DNA from: Scandinavium manionii
GTDB lineage: Bacteria; Pseudomonadota; Gammaproteobacteria; Enterobacterales; Enterobacteriaceae
Direction of reading: 5' to 3'
Assembly: GCF_024764775.1 (NCBI RefSeq)
Contig: NZ_JALIGC010000036.1
Coordinates: forward strand, 330,705-394,704
DNA length: 64,000 bases
Positions 18,143 to 25,474 of this stretch are shown piece by piece; position 1 is the first letter of the stretch, and the number at the start of each line of letters is the position of its first letter. A program made the position numbers and the translations under genes. Below the pieces are notes generated by a model that saw only the letters and a program-made list of their open reading frames with translations, did no database searches and was not told the origin of the DNA.

Positions 18143-19516
18143 ATGAAGAAACAAACCTTATTATTAAGTGCGTTAGCGTTAAGTGTTGGGTTATCTCTTG
18201 GCGTCGCAGCGCCGGTTTCTGCTTCTCTGCCTGCCCAGATACCGGGTCAGACTCAGATCCCAAGCCTGGCGCCAATGCTGGAGAAAGTGCTGCCTGCGGT
18301 GGTGAGCGTGAAGGTTTCAGGCACGGCCACGCCTGCTCAAGTGGGACAGGTTCCTGAAGAGCTGAAAAAATATTTAGGTGACGATGCGCCGAATGAACAG
18401 CCACAGCCGTTTGAAGGACTTGGCTCGGGTGTCATCATTGATGCTGCGAAGGGTTACGTCCTGACCAACAATCACGTCATCAGCCAGGCGCAGAAAATCA
18501 GCGTGCAGTTGAACGATGGCCGCGAGTTTGAAGCCAAACTGGTGGGCAGCGACGACCAAAGCGATATCGCACTACTGCAATTGCAAAAGGCCGATCATCT
18601 GACGCAAATCGCGATTGCCGACTCCGATAAACTGCGCGTCGGTGATTTTGCCGTCGCCGTCGGCAACCCGTTCGGCCTCGGACAAACCGCGACGTCAGGC
18701 ATCATTTCTGCCCTTGGACGCAGCGGTCTGAATCTCGAAGGTCTGGAAAACTTTATTCAGACCGACGCCTCCATTAACCGCGGTAACTCAGGCGGCGCGC
18801 TGTTGAATCTCAACGGTGAACTGGTCGGGATCAACACCGCCATTCTTGCCCCAAGCGGCGGCAGCATCGGGATTGGCTTTGCCATTCCGAGCAACATGGC
18901 GATTACGCTCGCCAAGCAGCTGATTCAGTTTGGTGAAATCAAACGTGGCCTGCTCGGTATTAAAGGTATGGAGATGACCGCTGACATCGCCAAAGCGTTT
19001 AATCTGGATATTCAACGCGGGGCGTTTATCAGCGAAGTGTTGCCTGGCTCTGGCTCTGCGAAAGCGGGCATTAAAGCAGGCGATATTATCGTGAGCCTGA
19101 ATGACAAACCGCTCAGCAGCTTTGCCGATTTGCGCTCGCGTATCGCCACCACAGAACCGGGCACCAAGGTCAAACTTGGCCTGCTGCGTGAAGGCAAACC
19201 GCTGAGCGTAGAAGTGACGCTGGATAAAAGCACCTCGACTACCGCCAGCGCAGAACTGATCACCCCTGCACTGCAAGGCGCATCGCTGAGCGACGGCCAG
19301 ATGAAGGACGGTACCAAAGGCATCATGCTCGATGACGTTGATAAAGGCAGCGCGGCCGCAATGGTGGGGCTGCATAAAGGTGACGTGATTATCGGTATCA
19401 ACCGCCAGCGCGTACAGTCCATCGCCGAGATGCGTAAAGTGCTGGAAACCAAACCGGCCATCATTGCGCTGAACATCATGCGCAATAATGAAAGTATTTA
19501 TCTGCTGCTGCATTAA
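18143..19516 (+). CDS. degQ: Periplasmic serine endoprotease DegQ
   Basis: A 457-residue HtrA-family protease and chaperone of the periplasm that degrades misfolded proteins. A signal peptide (MKKQTLLLSALALSVGLSLG and onward, cut near VSA-S at about 27) is followed by a trypsin-like domain with catalytic triad His111 (TNNHVI), Asp141 (SDIALL) and Ser216 (GNSGGAL). Two PDZ domains follow (about residues 260-355 and 365-457). Length and arrangement match E. coli DegQ; the short loop between residues 60 and 95 distinguishes it from DegP. It lies 88 bases upstream of degS, the usual enterobacterial pair, which is not known to be a single operon. Confidence 0.97.
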   Translation: MKKQTLLLSALALSVGLSLGVAAPVSASLPAQIPGQTQIPSLAPMLEKVLPAVVSVKVSGTATPAQVGQVPEELKKYLGDDAPNEQPQPFEGLGSGVIIDAAKGYVLTNNHVISQAQKISVQLNDGREFEAKLVGSDDQSDIALLQLQKADHLTQIAIADSDKLRVGDFAVAVGNPFGLGQTATSGIISALGRSGLNLEGLENFIQTDASINRGNSGGALLNLNGELVGINTAILAPSGGSIGIGFAIPSNMAITLAKQLIQFGEIKRGLLGIKGMEMTADIAKAFNLDIQRGAFISEVLPGSGSAKAGIKAGDIIVSLNDKPLSSFADLRSRIATTEPGTKVKLGLLREGKPLSVEVTLDKSTSTTASAELITPALQGASLSDGQMKDGTKGIMLDDVDKGSAAAMVGLHKGDVIIGINRQRVQSIAEMRKVLETKPAIIALNIMRNNESIYLLLH

Positions 19517-19604
19517 GCGAAAACGCTGCGGACATCGCCTGCGTGTGATGTCCGCATAACTCGTGATATGCTTCGCCTGTTTCCTTACCTGTGATAATCG
19601 CACC

Positions 19605-20666
19605 ATGCTTGCAAAGCTCTTACGCTCAGTCGCAATCGGATGTATCGTCAGTGGCATTCTGCTGGCCGTTATGCCGTCATTGCGGCAATTTAACCCGCTA
19701 ACATCAGCGCCTTATGACAGTGCTGATGAATCGCCTGTCAGCTATAACCAGGCGGTAAAACGCGCTGCACCTGCGGTGGTGAACGTCTACAACCGCGCAC
19801 TGAACAACAATTCCAGCCATAACATGCTGACGCTAGGTTCCGGGGTCATCATGGACGAGCGTGGGTACATCATTACCAACAAGCACGTGATTAACGATGC
19901 CGACCAAATCATCGTCGCGCTACAGGATGGCCGCGTATTTGAAGCGCTGATCGTCGGCTCCGATAGCCTGACCGACCTCGCGGTATTGAAAATCAACGCT
20001 AACGGCGGGCTCCCGGTGATTCCTATCAACCCTAAACGCACGCCGCACATTGGCGACGTAGTACTGGCGATTGGTAATCCTTACAACCTGGGGCAGACCA
20101 TCACCCAAGGGATTATCAGCGCCACCGGTCGTATCGGCCTCAATCCGTCAGGCCGTCAGAATTTCCTGCAAACGGACGCCTCGATCAACCACGGTAACTC
20201 CGGCGGTGCGCTGGTGAACTCGCTAGGCGAACTGATGGGGATTAACACCCTTTCCTTTGATAAAAGTAATGATGGCGAAACGCCGGAAGGCATTGGCTTC
20301 GCCATTCCGTTCCAGCTAGCGACCAAAATTATGGATAAGCTGATCCGTGATGGACGGGTTATTCGTGGCTACATCGGCATTAGCGGCCGTGAAATTGCAC
20401 CGCTGCATGCTCAGGGCGGCCCGATGGATCAGATTCAGGGAATTGTGGTCAATGAAGTGGCGTCGGGTGGCCCGGCAGCAGAAGCCGGTATTCAGGTCAA
20501 CGACGTGATTGTCTCCGTGAACAACAAACCTGCGGTCTCCGCGCTGGAAACCATGGACCAGGTAGCGGAAATTCGCCCAGGTTCAGTTATCCCGGTGGTG
20601 GTGATGCGTGATGATAAAAAGCTGTCGCTTGATGTCACCATCCAGGAATACCCAGCCACCAACTGA
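19605..20666 (+). CDS. degS: Site-1 protease DegS of the sigma-E response
   Basis: A 353-residue inner-membrane-anchored HtrA protease. When its single PDZ domain binds the exposed C-termini of misfolded outer-membrane porins, it cuts the periplasmic part of RseA and starts release of sigma-E. An N-terminal membrane anchor (SVAIGCIVSGILLAVMPS, about 8-25) precedes the protease domain with His94 (TNKHVI), Asp124 (TDLAVL) and Ser199 (GNSGGAL). These numbers are two lower than in E. coli DegS because of a small N-terminal length difference. The start at 19605 (MLAKLLRSVAIG) aligns with E. coli; an upstream in-frame ATG at 19563 is not conserved. Confidence 0.97.
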   Translation: MLAKLLRSVAIGCIVSGILLAVMPSLRQFNPLTSAPYDSADESPVSYNQAVKRAAPAVVNVYNRALNNNSSHNMLTLGSGVIMDERGYIITNKHVINDADQIIVALQDGRVFEALIVGSDSLTDLAVLKINANGGLPVIPINPKRTPHIGDVVLAIGNPYNLGQTITQGIISATGRIGLNPSGRQNFLQTDASINHGNSGGALVNSLGELMGINTLSFDKSNDGETPEGIGFAIPFQLATKIMDKLIRDGRVIRGYIGISGREIAPLHAQGGPMDQIQGIVVNEVASGGPAAEAGIQVNDVIVSVNNKPAVSALETMDQVAEIRPGSVIPVVVMRDDKKLSLDVTIQEYPATN

Positions 20667-20675
20667 CAGGCATAA

Positions 20676-20703
20676 AAAAACCGGAGCGATGGCTCCGGTT
20701 TTT
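20676..20703. terminator. Bidirectional terminator between degS and mdh
   Basis: AAAAACCGGAGC and GCTCCGGTTTTT pair around a four-base loop between two convergent genes. Confidence 0.92.
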
Positions 20704-20719
20704 CATTCTGACGTCAGGC

Positions 20720-21655
20720 TTATTTAACGAACTCTTCGCCCAGAACGATATCTTTCTTCAGCGTGTCCAGCATGCCTTCCAGCGATTGCTGCTCCCAGGC
20801 GCTCAGTTTGCCGATAGACTGGCGCTCTTCCACACCGTTTTTACCCAGCAGCAGCGGTTGAGAGAAGAAACGCGCATATTCACCGTCGCCTTCAACGTAA
20901 GCGCATTCCACCACCCCTTTTTCGCCCTGAAGCGCACGTACCAGAGACAGACCGAAACGTGCCGCAGCCTGACCCATAGACAGCGTTGCAGAGCCGCCAC
21001 CGGCTTTCGCTTCCACGACTTCGGTGCCCGCATTCTGAATGCGTTTGGTCAGGTCAGCCGCTTCCTGCTCGGAGAAGCTCACGCCAGGAATTTGCGACAG
21101 CAGTGGGAGAATGGTCACGCCTGAGTGCCCACCAATCACCGGTACCTCAATGTCATTCGGCTGCTTGCCTTTCAGCTCCGCCACGAAGGTATTCGAGCGG
21201 ATGATGTCCAGCGTGGTGACGCCGAACAGTTTGTTTTTGTCGTATACACCCGCTTTCTTCAACACTTCAGCGGCAATCGCCACAGTGGTGTTGACCGGGT
21301 TAGTGATGATGCCAATGCAGGCTTTAGGACAGGTTTTTGCCACCTGCTGCACCAGATTCTTCACGATGCCCGCGTTGACGTTGAACAGATCGGAACGATC
21401 CATACCCGGCTTACGTGCGACGCCAGCAGAAATCAGCACCACATCAGCGCCTTCCAGTGCTGGGGTTGCGTCTTCGCCGGAGAAGCCTTTGATTTTCACC
21501 GCGGTTGGGATATGACTGAGATCCACTGCCACGCCAGGGGTTACCGGCGCGATGTCATACAGGGAGAGTTCTGAGCCTGAAGGCAGTTGGGTCTTAAGTA
21601 GTAGGGCAAGCGCCTGGCCAATACCGCCAGCTGCGCCGAGGACTGCGACTTTCAT
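20720..21655 (-). CDS. mdh: Malate dehydrogenase (NAD)
   Basis: A 311-residue NAD-dependent dehydrogenase of the TCA cycle that interconverts malate and oxaloacetate. The Rossmann motif GAAGGIGQ is at 7-14. The substrate arginines Arg81, Arg87 and Arg153, Asn119 and the catalytic His177 (GGHSG) are all at the positions known for the E. coli enzyme. The C-terminus (LGEEFVK) is one residue shorter than in E. coli. It is transcribed away from argR, and the 415-base region between them contains an ArcA-like site, consistent with the known anaerobic repression of mdh by ArcA. Confidence 0.99.
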   Translation of the reverse strand: MKVAVLGAAGGIGQALALLLKTQLPSGSELSLYDIAPVTPGVAVDLSHIPTAVKIKGFSGEDATPALEGADVVLISAGVARKPGMDRSDLFNVNAGIVKNLVQQVAKTCPKACIGIITNPVNTTVAIAAEVLKKAGVYDKNKLFGVTTLDIIRSNTFVAELKGKQPNDIEVPVIGGHSGVTILPLLSQIPGVSFSEQEAADLTKRIQNAGTEVVEAKAGGGSATLSMGQAAARFGLSLVRALQGEKGVVECAYVEGDGEYARFFSQPLLLGKNGVEERQSIGKLSAWEQQSLEGMLDTLKKDIVLGEEFVK

Positions 21656-21884
21656 CCTAAACTCCTTATTATGGTTAGTTTCATCTACCGAAACTCCGTT
21701 GCGGCAACCTTAATTCACAAGGTAAATAATGACAACAAACGTCATTGAAGAATGCGGCATTCCCCGCAGCATTGCGGTGTCATTGCTCACTTTACCGCCT
21801 GTGACAAGAGACCCGCGACGGCGTAACCAGTCGACTGCTGGTTACAATACACCCAGCCAGACAAGCAAAACAACATCAATTTTA

Positions 21885-21899
21885 TAACATTTGATTTAC
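21885..21899 (-). promoter_or_regulatory. ArcA-like binding site
   Basis: On the minus strand GTAAATCAAATGTTA matches 13 of 15 bases of the ArcA-P consensus GTTAATTAAATGTTA. ArcA repression of mdh is established in E. coli; the distance of about 230 bases from the mdh start codon makes this one site of possibly several. Confidence 0.5.
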
Positions 21900-22006
21900 T
21901 TTTGACGTTATTTTCGACACGTGACGAAAGCATGTTTCTTGATAACGATTTTTGATAAAATCCTTCCCTTTCATAACATTATTTCAGCCTTATTCACGGC
22001 AGATCA

Positions 22007-22044
22007 TTTGCATAAAAATTCATCTATATGCATAATAATGTTGT
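22007..22044 (+). promoter_or_regulatory. Pair of ARG boxes (ArgR operator)
   Basis: Two imperfect palindromes of the TGAATWWWWATTCA type, TGCATAAAAATTCA (22009-22022) and TGCATAATAATGTT (22029-22042), have centres 20 bases apart, fitting the spacing of the autoregulatory argR operator. They end about 27 bases before the argR start codon. Confidence 0.7.
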
Positions 22045-22070
22045 TTTTACCGCCATGATATGGGTGACTT

Positions 22071-22541
22071 ATGCGAAGCTCCGCTAAGCAAGAAGAATTA
22101 ATCAAAGCGTTTAAAGCGCTACTAAAAGAAGAAAAGTTCAGCTCCCAAGGTGAGATTGTTCAGGCATTACAGGAGGAGGGCTTCGAAAATATCAACCAGT
22201 CCAAAGTCTCCCGTATGCTGACTAAGTTTGGCGCGGTACGTACCCGCAACGCCAAAATGGAAATGGTCTATTGCCTGCCAGCAGAACTGGGCGTGCCGAC
22301 CACATCCAGCCCGCTGAAAAACCTGGTGCTGGATATCGACTACAACGATTCGGTAGTGGTCATTCATACCAGTCCCGGTGCCGCACAGTTGATTGCCCGC
22401 CTGCTCGACTCCCTGGGTAAAGCGGAAGGGATCCTCGGCAGCATTGCCGGTGATGACACCATCTTCACCACGCCAGCGCGTGGATTTACCGTTAAAGACC
22501 TGTACGAAGCCATTCTGGTGCTGTTCGAACAAGAGCTTTAA
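22071..22541 (+). CDS. argR: Arginine repressor
   Basis: The 156-residue hexameric repressor of arginine biosynthesis, with the same length as E. coli ArgR. L-arginine is its corepressor, and it is also a cofactor in ColE1 cer recombination. The N-terminal winged helix-turn-helix (SQGEIVQALQEEGFENINQS and onward, about residues 24-55) binds the ARG boxes. The C-terminal domain (from about residue 80) includes IDYNDSVVVIHTSPGAAQLI and GSIAGDDTIF, whose Asp pair binds arginine at the trimer interface. Two ARG boxes overlap its promoter region, so autorepression is likely. It is divergent from mdh. Confidence 0.99.
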   Translation: MRSSAKQEELIKAFKALLKEEKFSSQGEIVQALQEEGFENINQSKVSRMLTKFGAVRTRNAKMEMVYCLPAELGVPTTSSPLKNLVLDIDYNDSVVVIHTSPGAAQLIARLLDSLGKAEGILGSIAGDDTIFTTPARGFTVKDLYEAILVLFEQEL

Positions 22542-22919
22542 TCTGCCTCTCTCCGGCATCCGGCCGGAGAGCGTCTTATCTCCCCTGCACACCTGCGATC
22601 GCTACATAACCCCCCCTTTTATTTAACATTAAGTGCGTTTCACTGCCTGGATGTTATCAGCCAGTGAATGTTGTTATCAAAAGCGCACAAATTATCAATT
22701 CATTCTATCCATATGATTTTCTTAGTAATAGATGCCAGTCTGCGTCTCATTCTGACTTTTTTAATGCGTTTCTGTTATAAAAATGACGGTTTTTGACATT
22801 TGATTACATGAGAAACCATTAGCCTGGTATTAATTTCTTCGGCGATTAGTGTATACTTGATTTTGTGATGAGGGTCACGAAACAGAGGCCCTGCTAAAAA
22901 ATTCGACGAGGTGAAAATT
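22542..22919 (+). promoter_or_regulatory. Intergenic region between argR and yhcN
   Basis: The 378 bases begin with a hairpin just after argR and are AT-rich towards yhcN. A TATACT at 22852-22857 could be the -10 box of yhcN, but no good -35 is seen. No gene is supported. Confidence 0.4.
22549..22571 (+). terminator. Hairpin after argR, possible terminator
   Basis: CTCTCCGGC and GCCGGAGAG form a perfect 9-bp stem around ATCCG, 8 bases after the argR stop. The following CGTCTTATCT is only partly T-rich, so termination may be incomplete. Confidence 0.5.
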
Positions 22920-23183
22920 ATGAAAATCAAAACCACTGTGAGTGCACTGACCATTCTTTCTGTTCTTTCTTTTGGCGCTTTCGCCGCTGATTCGATCAAT
23001 GCGGATCAGGCAGCAAATCGCGAAGCTATCGGCACCGTTTCCGTCGGCGCAGTCGGTTCTTCCCCAATGGACATGCACGACATGCTGAATCAGAAAGCGC
23101 AGGAAAAAGGGGCATCCTCTTACCGCGTAATCGAAGCACGTAGCGGCGACCATTGGCACGCAACGGCTGAGCTGTACAAATAA
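22920..23183 (+). CDS. yhcN: YhcN family (DUF1471/BhsA) stress protein, first copy
   Basis: An 87-residue small secreted protein, the length of E. coli YhcN. A signal peptide (MKIKTTVSALTILSVLSFGA, cut after FA-A at about 22) precedes a YdgH/BhsA/McbA fold. The conserved core has IGTVSVGAVGSSPMDMHDML and the C-terminal ARSGDHWHATAELYK. Family members accumulate in the periplasm or outer membrane under acid, peroxide and biofilm stress; YhcN is linked to cytoplasmic acid and peroxide stress in E. coli. The start at 22920 follows GAGGTG at 6 bases. A second family member follows 109 bases downstream. Confidence 0.94.
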   Translation: MKIKTTVSALTILSVLSFGAFAADSINADQAANREAIGTVSVGAVGSSPMDMHDMLNQKAQEKGASSYRVIEARSGDHWHATAELYK

Positions 23184-23292
23184 GTTTTATTGAGAGTCGG
23201 TACGAAACAAACATGTCACAACGCGGCACCAGGCATAAAAAAAGCAGTTCAAACCTTCTCGCCGCGCAGTCTATGAATCAGGAGTAAAGATT

Positions 23293-23559
23293 ATGAAAAG
23301 CGCAATGATTATCGCAACACTGGGCCTGGCATCGGTTCTTTCCTTTAGCGCAGGCGCAGCAGTACATCAGATTAGTGCAGAGCAGGCACAGAGCATGCAA
23401 TCCCTGGGTACCGTTTCTGTTTCACAGGTAGGCAGCGCCCCAATGGATATGCGTCATGAACTGGCAGCGAAAGCCGAGAAAGAAGGCGCCAGCAGCTACC
23501 GCATTATCGAAGCCCGTAGCGGCGACACCTGGCATGCCACTGCCGAGCTGTACAAATAA
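23293..23559 (+). CDS. YhcN family (DUF1471/BhsA) stress protein, second copy
   Basis: An 88-residue paralogue of the upstream yhcN. It has a signal peptide (MKSAMIIATLGLASVLSFSA, cut near GA-A at about 22) and the same core, LGTVSVSQVGSAPMDMRHEL and SSYRIIEARSGDTWHATAEL. The final 15 residues match the first copy except at one position, while the signal peptides and intervening parts differ, so the duplication is not recent. E. coli K-12 has only one gene at this place. It follows AGGAG at 8 bases. The 109-base gap has no clear terminator, so the two genes may share a transcript, ending at the terminator after this copy. Confidence 0.93.
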   Translation: MKSAMIIATLGLASVLSFSAGAAVHQISAEQAQSMQSLGTVSVSQVGSAPMDMRHELAAKAEKEGASSYRIIEARSGDTWHATAELYK

Positions 23560-23585
23560 ACCCTCGTCGTCTTAATTGACGACTT

Positions 23586-23610
23586 GCCCCCGCCTGTCGG
23601 GGGCTTTTTT
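23586..23610 (+). terminator. Terminator after the yhcN pair
   Basis: GCCCCC and GGGGGC flank a 7-base loop and are followed by TTTTTT. A second small hairpin, GTCGTC/GACGAC, sits just before it. The T-run touches the yhcO stop codon on the other strand. Confidence 0.9.
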
Positions 23611-23884
23611 ATTGATGACGTACATTGAATCGCAGCATCCCTTCCAGCTCTTCCTCCGCCTCATCAAACAACAGAATTAATGCCCCGTAGCGCCGACGCT
23701 GCTTCTCTTCCAGATGAACAAATTCAATTTCCAACGGCAAGGGCAGCTGACTGCCGGTGACCACTTCCCAGAGAGAGTCCAAATCGCGAATGGCCGTACC
23801 GCTCAGCGCAAAAGTGCGGGTAAACTCACGATAGAAATCGTTCTGAGTACCTATTTCATTAAAATCAAAGGTATAGGTTTTCAT
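23609..23884 (-). CDS. yhcO: YhcO, barstar-family protein
   Basis: A 91-residue protein matching E. coli YhcO (90). The start MKTYTFDFNEIGTQNDFYRE, the DLDSLWEVV segment and LPLEIEFVHLEEKQRR are the barstar (RNase inhibitor) family landmarks; the acidic DEAEEELEGMLRFN ends the fold. Barstar inhibits barnase-type secreted RNases, but no such RNase is encoded nearby, and the role of YhcO is not established to my knowledge. It is convergent with the yhcN pair, sharing their terminator, and lies 53 bases downstream of an aldehyde dehydrogenase gene on the same strand. Confidence 0.92.
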   Translation of the reverse strand: MKTYTFDFNEIGTQNDFYREFTRTFALSGTAIRDLDSLWEVVTGSQLPLPLEIEFVHLEEKQRRRYGALILLFDEAEEELEGMLRFNVRHQ

Positions 23885-23905
23885 GCATTCCCCCGCCTCT
23901 TTCCT

Positions 23906-23931
23906 GCCCGGGCGACAATCGCCACCCGGGC
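23906..23931. repeat. GC-rich hairpin between yhcO and the aldehyde dehydrogenase gene
   Basis: GCCCGGG and CCCGGGC arms enclose CGACAATCGCCA. It fills most of the 53-base gap and lacks a T-run in either direction, so it is not a standard terminator. Confidence 0.55.
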
Positions 23932-23937
23932 TCCGGC

Positions 23938-25392
23938 TTACAATCCCCCCAGATGCAGGGTTTTCACTTCCAGAAACTCTTCCAGCCCCAGGACCGAACC
24001 TTCACGGCCCAGCCCGGACTCTTTAACGCCGCCAAACGGCCCTAATTCTGTCGATACAGCGCATTCGTTAATCCCGATCATGCCGCTTTCCAGTGCCTGC
24101 GATACGCGGAACACGCGCTGCAGATTTTGAGTATAGAAGTAAGCCGCCAGACCAAACGGGGTATTGTTCGCCCGCTGAATCACTTCCTCTTCGCTGGTGA
24201 ATCGGAAGCAGGCTGCTACCGGCCCAAACGTCTCTTCCTGCGCAAGCTGCATATTGTCGCTGCAATCACCCAGTACCGTTGGCTGCCAGAAGTTGCCGCC
24301 GAGCGCATGCAGTTTTCCCCCCGCCAGCACGCTGGCCCCTTTCGCGACCGCATCTTCCACGTGCTCGCGTACTTTTTTCACGGCGGAAGGTTCAATCATC
24401 GGCCCGACGACTATGCCGTCGTCCATGCCGTTTCCGACCTTAAGCGCATTGACCGCCTCGGTAAGCCTGTGGGTGAAATCGTTATAGACCTTTTCATGAA
24501 TATAGAAGCGATTAACGCTGACGCACACCTGCCCGGCGTTGCGGAATTTATTGGCTATCGCCCCTTTTACCGCTGCGTCGATATCCGCATCGTCAAAAAC
24601 GATATAGGGCGCGTTACCACCAAGCTCCATCGACACTTTTTTCATGGTTTCTGCGGCATTGCGCATCAACGTTTTACCGACCGCCGTTGAGCCGGTGAAG
24701 GAGATTTTACGCACTTCGTGGCTCGCCATAATCGCGTCGCTGATTTCCTGAGTCGTCCCTGCGACCGCATTCAGCACGCCATCAGGCACGCCCGCTTTCT
24801 TCGCCAGCTGGAGCAACGCAAAGGCGCTGAGTGGCGTGTTATTCGCGGGTTTGATGACACCGGTACAGCCCGCCGCCAGCGCCGGACCGAGTTTGCGGGT
24901 CAGCATCGCCATTGGGAAGTTCCACGGAGTAATTGCCGCCACGACGCCGATCGGTTCGCGGGTGGCCAGAATGCGTGACCCCGGTTTGGCGGGAGGGATA
25001 ATTTCGCCGTTGGCACGTTTACCTTGTTCAGCGAACCACTGAATGAAGCTCGCCGCATATTCCACTTCACCTTCGGCCTCTTTTAGCGGCTTGCCCTGCT
25101 CGGTGGTCATCAGTCTGCCGAGCCAGGCTTTGTTTTCGATGATCAGCTGATACCAGCGATACAGAATTTCTGAGCGCTCTTTGGCGGTTTTCGCACGCCA
25201 GAGCGGGAAGGCTTTGCTCGCCGCCGCGATGGCGGCTTCGGTTTCCTGCTTCCCGGCTTTCGCGACCCTGGCGATCGTTTCGCCGGTTGCCGGGTTTACC
25301 ACGTCGAAGGTGGTTTCAAGCGTTTTCCATATTCCGTCGACCAGATATCCGGTCTGAAAAAGTTCGTTATCCTGAAGTGTCTGCATGGTCAT
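23938..25392 (-). CDS. GabD-like NAD(P)-dependent aldehyde dehydrogenase (probable succinate-semialdehyde dehydrogenase)
   Basis: A 484-residue aldehyde dehydrogenase closest to the GabD group: KFRNAGQVCVSVNRFYI, SMELGGNAPYIVFDDADIDA and EETFGPVAACFRF parallel E. coli GabD. Catalytic residues are Cys290, Glu257, Asn159 (ITPWNFP) and Lys181 (IKPANNTP). Where E. coli GabD reads CVC at the active site, this protein reads CVS, so the CXC redox pair known from human SSADH cannot form. The first ATG has AGGGGAC 5 bases upstream. E. coli K-12 has no gene here between yhcO and aaeB. It may act on succinate semialdehyde or on another, possibly aromatic, aldehyde given the neighbouring aromatic-acid efflux genes; that is inference. 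Confidence 0.88.
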   Translation of the reverse strand: MTMQTLQDNELFQTGYLVDGIWKTLETTFDVVNPATGETIARVAKAGKQETEAAIAAASKAFPLWRAKTAKERSEILYRWYQLIIENKAWLGRLMTTEQGKPLKEAEGEVEYAASFIQWFAEQGKRANGEIIPPAKPGSRILATREPIGVVAAITPWNFPMAMLTRKLGPALAAGCTGVIKPANNTPLSAFALLQLAKKAGVPDGVLNAVAGTTQEISDAIMASHEVRKISFTGSTAVGKTLMRNAAETMKKVSMELGGNAPYIVFDDADIDAAVKGAIANKFRNAGQVCVSVNRFYIHEKVYNDFTHRLTEAVNALKVGNGMDDGIVVGPMIEPSAVKKVREHVEDAVAKGASVLAGGKLHALGGNFWQPTVLGDCSDNMQLAQEETFGPVAACFRFTSEEEVIQRANNTPFGLAAYFYTQNLQRVFRVSQALESGMIGINECAVSTELGPFGGVKESGLGREGSVLGLEEFLEVKTLHLGGL

Positions 25393-25441
25393 AGTTGTCC
25401 CCTGACGGTGATGTCCTGTGATAACAGTTAAGTATAGCCAT

Positions 25442-25469
25442 AAAAAAACCGACGCTTTTGCGTCGGTTT
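25442..25469 (-). terminator. aaeXAB terminator
   Basis: AAACCGACGC and GCGTCGGTTT pair around four bases; on the minus strand the stem is followed by a run of T. It separates the aae operon from the aldehyde dehydrogenase gene downstream. Confidence 0.88.
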
Positions 25470-25474
25470 CTGGG

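Larger units (their letters stand above)
21656..22070. promoter_or_regulatory. Divergent control region of mdh and argR
   Basis: These 415 bases hold no gene. The mdh-proximal side carries an ArcA-like site and the argR-proximal side two ARG boxes. The region is AT-rich between 21870 and 22050. I did not find clear -35 and -10 boxes for mdh. Confidence 0.6.
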
